Below are positions 12,091 to 21,175 of a stretch of DNA of 64,000 bases, piece by piece. The stretch comes from Eutreptiella sp. 'Long Island Sound 2002' (Eukaryota > Euglenozoa > Euglenophyceae > Eutreptiales > Eutreptiaceae), in NCBI GenBank assembly GCA_964036045.1, contig OZ038381.1, positions 1,178,001 through 1,242,000 of the forward strand, in the 5' to 3' direction. Made by a program: the position numbers and the translations under genes. Every line of letters starts with the position of its first letter. Position 1 is the first letter of the stretch. The notes under the pieces were generated by a model that saw only the letters and a list, made by a program, of their open reading frames with translations, searched no databases and had not been told where the DNA came from.

Positions 12091-13685
12091 GTACCATTGA
12101 TTGTCCAGCCAACTATCCTCATGTGAGCATCTGCTCCTGACCCATCCAATTTATCTATCCATTTTGCGTGTCATCTGAGAAGTGCGGTGGCAGTGATATC
12201 TGTGGGCCGTCAGGTTTTGTTTGGGTACATTTGCGGAAGTTTGGCAGTGGAGTTAGGTCCCCACCGCAAAAAGAATAGGGCATCCCGGTTGAACAGATTA
12301 CCAATTGTACATAGCCTTTGTTGAACGCAGAGCTTGCCAGGCAACGACTGATTTCTGTTTGTTTGCAGACAATATCACAAGGTATAATTGAGCTGTGTCA
12401 CATTGAGCTGTCATTCGAGTCCAGCTTCAGCTGGATTTACTTGTGCTGAACAGGTGGGTCATGTTCAGGACAGCAATTTGTTGTTGCAGAAGGAGAAGCG
12501 CATTGGTCAGCCCGCTTCCCTTCCTTCTGGGTCTCCTCCTTCGTCGTTTGTCCAGGACAAGGGGGACTGTTGTGTTTTGGGAGGCGTCAGAGGATTGGGG
12601 AGCGAGGCAGCAGGGGCATACATGTAGGGTATTCCTTTCTTGCATAGTTTCATTTCCTGGTGTGTTGAATTAATCTGGCTCCTCTGCTGTTCTATATCTG
12701 CCCAAACACGCTCTCTGTGTCGTTGTGTAGGGTTCGAGCGCAACAAACCGTAAGGCAGGGATGTGACGACTGCAACAGGAAAGATTTTGGGATTCCCTGG
12801 ACATTGTGATTTCAGCAAGCAGAAATGATGCAGATTTGTCTTTTTTTTTTCACCCAGAGAATTTGCATTGATTTATTCTATGATTGATTGCTATTTCAAT
12901 ATGGTTCAATTGTTTTGGCCTGTGTGTGTGTGTGTGTGTGTGTGTGTTGCTGATAAATATGTATGGATAAATGTGGGCATATTTCAGTGTTCATAAATTG
13001 CGCTGTGTGGTTTTTGTGTTTTGGTCTTGTTTTTCATTTTTGTTGGTTGCACTGGTTGAGGAATAGTGAATAGGTTATTGGCATTCTTATATTTGCATGT
13101 CCAGTGCTTGCCATGCTCGTAATCTGCATTTTGCTCTGTTCGTGTGGTCGGGGATACAAGGTGATGTGTTGCAGACTTATCTTCTTTTGCTCTTCACTGG
13201 ACTCTAGTTGCGGATGTGGTCAGTAAGCTCCCCAAAAGGGAGCGGATGGGTGGAGGCCTTTTTTGAGAGGGATGATATTAGCATGATGGAAAAGCTGGAT
13301 TGGAGCGCTTTTTTTTTAAGGCATGGTGCGCAGGCCCCCACCTGGCGACACAATTAAACTGCTGCACCACTGCGAGGTTCCTCAAAGGACGGCCGCCTAT
13401 GTACAGGGGCCCTGACCTCAGGCGCCCGAGTGGAGGAGAGGCAAATACCTGGACCTGTGCCGATATAACGGAGCTCTGCGGGGCAGAGGTGCGCACACTT
13501 CCCTGTGGAACCAGTGGCAATGCCCCAGCAGAAGGTTCCTATATAATGGACAGGCTGGTATTCAGCTCGCAGCCAAGGTGAACAAGATAGAGAAAAGAGG
13601 GGGGGGGGGGTGGCTGTGGAAATGTGTGGTGGCTGTGGTGGCTGTGGTGGTTGGTACAAAGGACTGGAGGAGAAGTAAGGGACTA
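12091..13685. other. No gene recognised
   Basis: The sequence is mixed, with a TG microsatellite (12921-12947) and A/T-rich stretches. Open frames are short and lack motifs or convincing splice partners. Confidence 0.4.
12921..12947. repeat. (TG)13 microsatellite
   Basis: 27 bases of uninterrupted TG dinucleotide. Confidence 0.95.
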
Positions 13686-13760
13686 AGGGGGTGCCTTAAG
13701 CGCAGTGCGCGCGCAGTGCAACTATTTGGGCGTCTGGCTGTAGTAGAAACCCATACTTTG
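13686..13760 (+). repeat. GCGC-motif dispersed repeat, type 1 copy
   Basis: The block reads GGGGGTGCCTTAAGCGCAGT, GCGCGCGCAGTGCAACTATT, TGGGCGTCTGGCTGTAGTAG and then CCCATACTTTG. It recurs at 13869-13931 (same strand) and in reverse orientation at 53931-54007. The core is a palindrome of alternating G and C. Confidence 0.75.
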
Positions 13761-13868
13761 TCGTTCTTTGGGCATCATTGTTGTTTGGTAGTAGGTTTTG
13801 GGGGAGTGTTAGCACGCCGGGCGCGCGCTGGGCATCTTTTTTGACCCGTGCCCCACCGGTGACCTTTT

Positions 13869-13931
13869 AGGGGGTGCACTAAGCGCAGTGCAACTATTTG
13901 GACGTCTAGCCGTCCTAGAACCCCATACTAT
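13869..13931 (+). repeat. GCGC-motif dispersed repeat, type 1 copy (shortened core)
   Basis: It has the same flanks as 13686-13760 (GGGGGTGCACTAAGCGCAGT, CAACTATTTGGACGTCTAGC, CCCATACTATG), but the GCGC core has lost one GCGCAGT unit. Confidence 0.7.
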
Positions 13932-14068
13932 GGGCATTATTGTTGTTTGAAAACGGGGATTTTGATGCTTTTTTCACATTCAGGATATGGGAAATTGGGA
14001 TTCTCACCCAGTTTCACCAATTTTCTTCCATTTTTTGCTCGTTTCCACCACATCCACTCCTTACTAGG

Positions 14069-14169
14069 TTGATTTCTCCCACCCATGGGGACCCCAAGAA
14101 AGCAGGGGTAATGTAGCCATATTGATTTCTCCCCACCATGGGGACCCCGAGAAGGCAGGGGTGATGTAG
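14069..14169. repeat. 48-bp unit duplicated in tandem
   Basis: 14069-14116 and 14122-14169 share TTGATTTCTCCC, CATGGGGACCCC and GCAGGGGT.ATGTAG, with about five differences. Confidence 0.75.
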
Positions 14170-14670
14170 TGAATACTGAGTTTGCGCTTCGTTCTTGTGA
14201 CGTGAGGCAGAAACGCCATCCAAGCCGCTTGCGGCTTGGGGACTCATTACCATAGAGAAATCTATGGTAAAGGCAAAGTACCGTTTGTTAAGTACAATAC
14301 AAATGACATTTGGAGTTGTTGAATTCACAGCGATTGTCTATTTATGCAACGTGCTTTGTAGGGAAGGTGCGCAGTCCATCATGGTCTATTTGGGGGCTTT
14401 TCTCCATCAGAGGGGAAATCTTGGGCTGAAGTTGGGAGAGTTAGTAGAAAGGTAGCGCGCCTGGCAAACATTCCCTCTTTGATGCATTGGGGATATGGCA
14501 TTTTTAGATGTTCACCCTGCTTCACCCATTTCTACCTTTTTGCACACATTTTTTACCCATTTCCACCACACCCACTCTTTTTCTCGGTTGATTGATATGG
14601 TGATGCACTTTCAGGATGCCTGCTACACGACATCATATTTCCCTCCTCATTTCTCAGACCCACTTTCTCA

Positions 14671-14994
14671 ATGGATCTCAGTGTTGGGGATAGGGTGTTC
14701 TACACCCGCTCTAATGGCTTGCGACCTCCTGCCACGGTGGTTGGGACGGCTGAAGACAGACTCTTCCACTTGGAATATTACCAAGATGGGTTGAGAGTGG
14801 TGAATTGGCAATGCAAGATGGAGGCCATCTCTTTTGCCATCCCAAGTTCAGACTCGCCACCTCACTGCCCTCCATCTCCACCGCCCAACACACAGTCTAG
14901 TTCCCCTCCAAAAGGCCCCTGGTTTTTCACCGCTACTACAAGAACCGTGAAGGTCCCCCTCAAGGTACCCTCCAATCCAGTTTGGGTCGCGTAA
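14671..14994 (+). CDS. Small SH3/Tudor-like ORF of a dispersed family
   Basis: A 107-residue frame starts at an ATG. Its first ~60 residues (MDLSVGDRVFYTRSNGLRPP, ATVVGTAEDRLFHLEYYQDG, then NWQCKMEAISFAI) look like a small beta-barrel: a G-D-x-V-x-Y start, an A-T-V-V strand and a later Y-x-x-G turn, as in SH3 or Tudor-type folds. The tail is proline-rich. Related frames lie at 18932-19085 and 58664-59017 (minus), so this is a repeated-element domain rather than a unique host gene. A family repeat (14995-15085) follows immediately. It may be a first exon; no transposase was found nearby. The function is unknown. Confidence 0.5.
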   Translation: MDLSVGDRVFYTRSNGLRPPATVVGTAEDRLFHLEYYQDGLRVVNWQCKMEAISFAIPSSDSPPHCPPSPPPNTQSSSPPKGPWFFTATTRTVKVPLKVPSNPVWVA

Positions 14995-15085
14995 TCGCAT
15001 GGTTGTTTCCAAGGGGCGTGCCTCGGGGTTCTTCGGGGGGAACATAGTCTAAAAGTAGCGCGCAGTGCAAGGATTCTCCCTAAGG
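14995..15085 (-). repeat. GCGC-motif dispersed repeat, type 2 copy
   Basis: Read on the minus strand it starts GGGAGAATCCTTGCACTGCG, continues CTACTTTTAGACTATGTTCC and includes GGCACGCCCCTTGGAAAC. Plus-strand copies lie at 44779-44945 and 63729-63880. It directly follows the small SH3/Tudor-like ORF and may be the end of that element. Confidence 0.7.
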
Positions 15086-15691
15086 GGAGAGAATGTGTTG
15101 TGGGGGTTAGAGTAAGGAGGAGGGAGGTGGAAGTGGAGGTTGATGGCGTTCTCTTTTTGACGCTTTCGTGTTTCTGTAAGTGGGGTGTTGTCTGTTGAGG
15201 TCGGCTAAGGTCGGATGCATGGCGTCCAAAAAAGGAATGCAATGGATTGGAGCGCTTATGGCCGGAGGTGAGGCAGAGATGACGAGATTGGGGATCCCAT
15301 TGTTTGGAAATGACACATTCTTTGTTGTTTGTTGCAAGCTTCCATCAACTTAGGCGGCCGAAACAGGTACACTTTTGTACCTGGGTGTCTGCAAATTTTG
15401 ACTAGGTAATTTGCCTGATTTACCTACTTTTTGCCGAGGGAAAATTTAAGCACTGAGCTTTTTGGTCCAATTACCCCCAAAAATGCATGTTTTTGGCCCA
15501 AAAAAGGATATGCTAGATTTGGGAAATTACCTATATTTTTCTGGTAGAGGCCCAAAATCTGGGGTATTTTGAGTAGCATACCATACCTTTTTACTTTCGT
15601 ACCTCACAACATTTTGTCGTGATGTTTCTTTAAGCCTTTTCATGCTCACTGACTGAAGAATGTAGGTAAATGATGCCATTTTCAATTTGTA

Positions 15692-16480
15692 TTGCGAGGC
15701 CTTGCAATCCAAATTGAAAATGTTGGTAAATCCCCCGCACAACCCACATTCTGAATTGGAATGCGAGGCCTCGCATTGCAAACTGGGTAATTGGGCTATT
15801 TTACCCCCCCTTTTCAGAATGCATATTTAGTAGGGTTTGGAACCTCTTTTATAAAAAATAACCGGGGTTTTTCGATTATTTTTTCCAAAATAACCGGTTA
15901 TTCCGATTATTACTTTTCAAAACTACCGGTTCAATGCGATTATTTCCACTGAGCAAGCCAATTAACCGGTTCTTTTCCGATTGTTGGTTTTCAAACCAAC
16001 TGTTTTGTTCATTTTTGAAAGAAAATAACATACAAACCAGTACACATTGCTCCAACAGTTTGCTTTCGCATTGTGTGAGTATCTGTGTTGATATTGTCTC
16101 TTTTTCATTGCAAAAGAAAAACTTCATGGTCTATTACCAAAGAATTAGTGACCATTCTTCACTGGTCCGATTAATTGGTTTTGATGTATTTCAAAATAAT
16201 CGGTTTTGTAACTAACTTGAAAACAACCTCCGATTAATTGCCGATAACCGGTTTTTCCGATTAATTGGTAAAACCGGTTCCGAACCCTGGTATTTAGAAA
16301 TACACCTATTTACATTGATAGTTGCACTGTGTACGCACTGAATAGCAACCACATATTGGTGAAACAGGGTCCTTTTACACATTCAAATTGAGTGTATTGC
16401 GAGGCCTCGCAATCCAAAATGTTGGTAAATAGCTCCATTTGCCCACAAAAATGATTTTTGGATTGCAAGGCCTCCCAATC
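15692..16480. repeat. Four GCGAGGCCTCGC palindromes in TIR element 1
   Basis: The sites are 15692-15707 (imperfect), 15761-15776 (perfect), 16396-16413 (perfect 18-mer ATTGCGAGGCCTCGCAAT) and about 16463-16479 (imperfect). Each is set in related sequence mentioning AATCCAAA and GTTGGTAAAT. Confidence 0.8.
15850..16285. repeat. AACCGGTTATTCCGATTATT-type subrepeats
   Basis: Inside TIR element 1, irregular copies of AACCGG..(A/T)TTCCGATTA occur about every 30-50 bp at each side (15855-15985 and 16190-16280), partly in inverted orientation. Confidence 0.6.
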
Positions 16481-16909
16481 TCTGATGGGGAAGTGTGAAA
16501 CGGCACCCTTTTTGTACAGCCTTGTTGAAAAACTCACCTTTTTGAGACCCATTCCCGCTTCGAAAAATCGTTGACAAAAAAGTGGGTATTTGGTAGAATT
16601 TACCCATCATATTTTTCTGTTCATTTTTCTAACGACCCCGGTACAAAAGTGTACGTGCTTTGGTCGCCGAAGATCAATGTGAAGGTGTTGGTTCATTTCG
16701 CATTGATATTATCCTCCGTCAATGTTTCTGGCCACAATGGACCATAGGGAATGGCATGATAGCGTTGACCAAGTGCGGCATTTGACGACGAAGGCAAAGT
16801 GCATTGTGTATTTAAAAAGTATATTCTACTCGTGGAATTAGCAAAGGGGGCTGGCCAAGATAAGATTTTGGTAAAATAATGCATTTTATGGTTTATCGGA
16901 ACCCTCATT

Positions 16910-18618
16910 CTTAGGCGGCTCAAGTTGCATGGTATAAAACGACAGAAAGTGCACAAAATACACCGCCTGAAAAAACATCAAAAGAACCATTCTTTGGCTT
17001 GCAAAAAATCAAGCCGTTTTTGGAACACCAAAAGAACTCTTATGTAAGGAATTTTGGCCTTCTCTTGGTCCTGATGGGTCCAAAAAATGCTTTTTCTGGG
17101 GCAATGGAGGGTTCCTTGCGCGAGGCCTCGCGCAAGGAGCAGTCCATTGCCCCTCCAAAGTCAGGTAATGATGGTAGAATTGAGGAATCAAGCAGGTGCC
17201 TACACTGGAGTGACATTACAAGCACCCTTGACTTGATCACATTGTACAATATGTTTACGCGGGCGGACATTCAGTGCTCTAAACAAGCCTTGCAAATCTA
17301 ATTGATGACTCAAGAAATGATTTCCAATGTTGTTGCATTCCTAACAAAAGGAGCACATACGTTGGAGGTGTTGCACAGGGTGCAGCCTTCAGCATTGCTC
17401 ATGATGCACACCTGCCACAACTTATGGGGAGTGTCAAGCAAAAAAAACAGTATCACTGGTAACACATGAAGCATGTCCACTCAACAGATGATGCTGAGCT
17501 GGACAGGGACCCCCCTTGTAGCTTTGGCTGAAGAAAAATTGATCCTTCCGTTGTTGACTATAGATCAAAGTAAAATGTGCAAAAAAAATATGAATTTGCC
17601 ATGCGTGGCACTTTTTTGAGTGTTTGTTTGGGCCAAAAAAACTGGTTTTTTGGAGAGTAAAATGCAATGTAGTGCAAACGACACCAAATATCAAGATGAT
17701 GTTCGATACCTGGAGAAGGAAGGTGCCCTGGGGGAAGCAGTATGCCAAGCGCAGGAGCTGACCAAGCCCAAAGGAGTTTTTCCGCCTCCGGGGGGGGCAA
17801 GCTTCTGGTAAATTTCAATGACTCAACGACAACTTAGGTAGTCGTTGCTTCAGTGAAGGTTGTGCACAAGCGCTATCAGATGAGAACCCATCACAATGGT
17901 ACAAAGAATATATTTTCTGGGCCTTTTTTTTGCGCGAGGCCTCGCGCAATGAGGACTGCAATGCAGTCCCAGAACTTGAACGTCACAACCTATACCTCTT
18001 TTTGCAGGCAGTGCAAATCAAAAATCAAGCCGTGGGGTGGGTACTAAGACCAACTCGACCCTGAAGCCGTCTTTCCAAAGGAAAATGAATCGGGTGAGGT
18101 TTTTGGTTTAGTAAGTTATGCGCGAGGCCTCGCGCATGGGGCAGCCCTTGAACCACATGTTGCACATGTTTTGCACTGATATTTCATCCGCCATGCTTCT
18201 GTTTTAATGATCCTTGGTCTTGATTGCGCGAGGCCTCGCGCATAGAATTCGATCAATAAATCATTTTTCCAGGTATGCCATGAACATGCAGAACACAAAA
18301 TGATGTTGCAATCATTGTTTCTGCAGACCATGTTCATCCAAAAAACAAGGGGAACGCAAAATGTATTTCTTGGCCAATTTCCGCTAAAAGCACATCATTT
18401 TCCACCGAATTCATAAGATTTATTTATTCTTTTTATAGTTTTTTTTGTTTTCGGCTGTCTGAAAAAAAGCACGAAATGGCACAAATGGTAAGAAAGATAC
18501 TTTCTTTCGACTAATATTCTGTTTTCAAAAAACAGAGCCTGTGAAAAACTATTTTTTTGCATGGTCCAAATTGGGTGCATTTGGTGTGATTTTGACCATG
18601 CAACTTGAGCCGCCTAAG
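16910..18618. mobile_element. Non-autonomous TIR element 2 (CTTAGGCGGC family)
   Basis: Perfect 24-bp inverted repeats lie at 16910-16933 and 18595-18618, starting CTTAGGCGGCTCAAGTTGCA. TCATT occurs directly outside both ends (16905-16909 and 18619-18623) as a 5-bp target duplication. The 1709-bp interior is A/T-rich and contains four GCGCGAGGCCTCGCGC palindromes. It shares the first ten TIR bases and the palindrome with element 1, which ends 237 bp upstream. No transposase is encoded. Confidence 0.9.
17113..18242. repeat. Four GCGCGAGGCCTCGCGC palindromes in TIR element 2
   Basis: All are perfect: 17113-17138 (26 bp), 17930-17949 (20 bp), 18118-18137 (20 bp) and 18225-18242 (18 bp). The flanks outside the palindromes differ, so the palindrome itself is the conserved unit. 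Confidence 0.9.
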
Positions 18619-18931
18619 TCATTGGGACATCCTAAATCTAACGCTATAGGTCTTAGTCATGAGGTTGGCAATGGCAAGCCCTTAGGGAGCGCAGCGTGAA
18701 GAAAAGTTGGCTATTTTCCACTACCGGTACGTATTTTGGGGGGTGTATGATGGGCATGGGCACGCACACAGCATTGTCATAGTGTGCCGTTGGCATCGTA
18801 CATAATTGTAGCATCGTGTACTTTTGCAAACGGGCACCCTGAGCCGGGTTTGTGGTGATACATTCTCACGGTATCTCCTGCGGGACATCATTTTTTGCCC
18901 TTCATGTCCTCGGACCCTCTATTGCATTCAC

Positions 18932-19085
18932 CATGGACTTCAATGTTGCTGACAAGGTGTTCTACACCCGCTCTAATAGGGTGTTGTTAACAGTGTGCGG
19001 CCCTGCCACAATCGTGGAGCTCTCACCAGAAATATTAATCCATTTGGAGCATTTTCAAGATGCAATCAAGGTGGTAAATCGGTAG
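18932..19085 (+). pseudogene. SH3/Tudor-like ORF, degenerate copy
   Basis: The peptide MDFNVADKVFYTRSNRVLLT, then PATIVELSPEILIHLEHFQD and KVVNR, aligns with the frame at 14671 (VFYTRSN, PAT.V, HLE..QD, .VVN). It ends at a TAG where the other copy reads W, although related codons (QTDSISFAN) follow in frame. The upstream sequences of the two copies also match in outline (ACATCAT, TCATTTCTCAGACCC versus TCATGTCCTCGGACCC). Confidence 0.5.
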
Positions 19086-19302
19086 TGCCAAACGGACTCC
19101 ATTTCCTTTGCCAACCGAAGTGCCAATTTGCCTACTTTTGGTCTTGGAGAGTGGTTTGCGCCATTTGGCTGAGGTCACATCAAGACTTGCATGCCAACAC
19201 ATACATATTTCTCCATTTTTCACAATTTATGATGCGGAGACAAAAACGGTATCAGCCCTATGGCCCATGGGAACACATGCTTTCTTCTAATTGGGCAGAG
19301 GA

Positions 19303-19440
19303 AGAGGCCTCCAAGGTTGATGAACAAGATGATGATACCTCTGTTTGCCAAGTTTGCGGCAAGAGGGACTCCTCCGAATGCTCTACATGTGAATTTCACT
19401 TGTGTTCAAGTTGCATGCTTCAACATACTTGTGAGACTGA
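19303..19440 (+). CDS. Cys-rich, zinc-finger-like exon fragment
   Basis: One frame reads EEEASKVDEQDDDTSVCQVC, then GKRDSSECSTCEFHLCSSCM and LQHTC. That gives C-x2-C, C-x2-C, C-x2-C and H-x-C spacing, as expected for a small zinc-binding domain of B-box, RING or PHD type; I cannot decide which. It starts after an AG and ends at a possible donor GACTGAG|GTACCC (19441). It lies 220 bp after the VFYTRSN frame on the same strand and may be a downstream exon of it. The rest of the reading frame does not look coding. Confidence 0.4.
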
Positions 19441-19785
19441 GGTACCCAAGTTGCCCTTAATATATTTTCATGCGTTCTTTAACACATGGAACCGAAATAT
19501 ATTGGGTTCAATGCATGTTTTTGGACAAATGTGATGATGAGAACACGACACCGTTCAATGGCACAGAGTTTTGGAATTGAGCATGCATGCTTCCGTAGGT
19601 GGTGGGTTTCAAAGGTATTACCGGGATAAACGGTGTAATAATTGGCGTTGTGCGCGCGTTGTGCGAAAACGCCCCTTTCAAATTGGGATCAACTTGAAGG
19701 TTTCTAGTTTTTCAACCGTTCTTCTCATTTGTAGGTTTGTAGGCGGATGTCAGGTACGATGGAGCCGTAGTGCACGGCATCAAGG

Positions 19786-19956
19786 GTGTACTTTGAGGGT
19801 TGTACATATTTCTCATGCAAATTTAACGCATGTTTTGTGGAGCACCGTGGTCAGAGCAGCATGTGGGAGTACCATGGTGTTGCCGTGATTCCACTAGCGG
19901 TAGTGAGGCCAAACTCAAGACCAGTGGATGGAACAAAAAAGAAGTATAAAGCCATT
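19786..19956 (+). pseudogene. ORF interrupted by retrotransposon B, 5' part
   Basis: An open frame ends VVRPNSRPVDGTKKKYKAI exactly at the left target duplication of element B. When B and one CCATT copy are removed it continues in frame at 42505 (RLNLDFDVVNLVILMS, then TGA at 42553-42555). No domain is recognised. The frame continuity has a one-in-three chance of being accidental, so a real disrupted gene is possible but not shown. Confidence 0.3.
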
Positions 19957-20673
19957 AGTAAGAAAAAGTCACTGCCATGTCTTTCTTGGAGGGCTTGATC
20001 CAGGCAAAGCCCCCCTTAAAACCCTTTGTTGATGCTGAGACTAACTTAAGTGTTTTTATCTCTCTTTTGTAGCCTAAAGTACACTTTCTCAAGGTAACTA
20101 GGGTTGTGACCCTAGCCCCCCCCATGAAGTTCACCCCTACCACTCAACTGAGCGGAGGTACCTTCCTTCATGGAGGTCATACCAAAATAAATCAGGCATT
20201 TCATGCTTGTAGGCCTTGGAGGTTAAGCCTAAGTGGTCTCCCACCCCAAGACCCCTATACTCAATTGTTTCTACCACTTATTGTGGTCCTACTTTGTAAC
20301 TGTTTCTGAATTCAGTTGCTTGGCCAAGTCATTTTCTGTGTGGTCCTGACATCTATGCCCCTCAGTCCTAACCAGCACCATTTCACCCAAAAGAGTGCAC
20401 ATGAAGTGCCTATTGCAACCTCTGAGGCTAGAGTCTGACCAATTTTCATATAAAACCTTTTGTATTATCCATTTGAGATTGAATCTATGTGCATATACCT
20501 GCTTTGTCTATCTGCAGCCCTTCTGTGTTACACTGGATTCCAAAACCAATCATTGATTCGATCCATATTCAGTCCTTGCTCTACTTGCTGCTTTGGTTTG
20601 GGGTTTTCAACTACAAAACCAACTTGCAGGAATACATCAAAAGACCTAGGGCATAATTCAAGGACATCTTTCC
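19957..20673 (+). repeat. 5' LTR of element B
   Basis: It begins AGTAAGAAAAAGTCACTGCC and ends ACATCTTTCC; the 3' copy ends ACATCTTTCT. It is otherwise identical to 41783-42499 apart from one base. It starts AG and, in the 3' copy, ends CT, instead of the usual TG...CA. Confidence 0.95.
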
Positions 20674-20684
20674 GGTAGCAGAGA
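20673..20684 (+). promoter_or_regulatory. Primer-binding site of B, initiator tRNA-Met type
   Basis: GGTAGCAGAGAC follows the LTR directly. With the terminal T expected from the 3' LTR it reads TGGTAGCAGAG, the complement of an initiator tRNA-Met 3' end (CTCTGCTACCA). At this site the first base is C, not T. Confidence 0.75.
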
Positions 20685-20754
20685 CAGTCCCTTGTGACCT
20701 TTTGAACCGACCCTGAGAAGAAGTGCAAAACAAAAGCTCAACAACAAGTCCAAC

Positions 20755-21175
20755 ATGTCCACGCCAAGCGTAAGGACCTGGCCTATCCGAACTGTCCAAG
20801 TACAAATGGGCAGTGTGGTCCACCCAATGAGTGAACCACCACACCGAGCACCACATCACCTCAGTGGCGCATCTGGGTCCCAAGGAGATCCAGAACGCAG
20901 AAGGGCGGAAGAGAATAAAGGCCTTACCACCGAGGCCTTAGCAGCACACGGTGGGGACAGCTTCAGTCACCTCCACAGACGTGTGGCTGCTTCAGTATCA
21001 AGATCCAATTGCCCAGCTTCATCCTCAACTGCCATTGAAGGACCTGAGGAGTATGAGAAGCTGAAGATGAAGATGGATGAGTACATCATGCATGAGGAGT
21101 ACTATAAATCCATCCGTGGGGAAGATGGAGAGGAGCCACTGGCTGTACATGGGTCCAGACCACGTACAGATCTAG
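20755..21175 (+). pseudogene. gag: gag of element B, 5' part (split by element A)
   Basis: The frame starts at ATG 20755, 81 bp after the LTR, and encodes about 140 residues (MSTPSVRTWPIRTV at the start, an acidic helix with EEYEKLKMKMDEYIMHEEYY near the end). It breaks off inside codon GGG at 21175, where element A begins; as it stands it would terminate at TAA 21178-21180 inside the A LTR. The frame resumes at 32619. Removing A and one TCTAG gives a gag of 724 codons plus stop. Confidence 0.85.

Larger units (their letters stand above)
15349..16672. mobile_element. Non-autonomous TIR element 1 (CTTAGGCGGC family)
   Basis: The ends are inverted repeats: 15349-15387 and the reverse complement of 16634-16672 match at 32 of 39 bases, beginning CTTAGGCGGCC and CTTCGGCGACC. 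Each end contains GTACACTTTTGTACC. The 5 bases ATCAA flank both ends (15344-15348 and 16673-16677) as a target-site duplication. The 1324-bp interior is A/T-rich, with no transposase frame. It contains four copies of a GCGAGGCCTCGC-type palindrome and many AACCGGTT/CCGATTA motifs. It is probably mobilised in trans. A 5-bp duplication does not settle the superfamily. Confidence 0.85.
18688..19680 (+). repeat. Relic of the GCGC-motif dispersed family, longer copy
   Basis: Its start (AGCGTGAAGAAAAGTTGGCT, then ACTACCGGTA) and its end (19572-19680, with GGGATAAACGGTGTAATAAT and TGCGCGCGTTGTGCGAAAAC) match the blocks at 11806-11855 and 11975-12090. Between them are a small VFYTRSN frame (18932) and a Cys-rich exon-like segment (19303). 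Confidence 0.6.

Noticed and set aside
15692-18242. Regularly recurring palindromes considered as a CRISPR array
   Set aside because: Spacing is irregular (tens to hundreds of bp), the repeats are perfect palindromes with variable flanks, and the sequence is eukaryotic.
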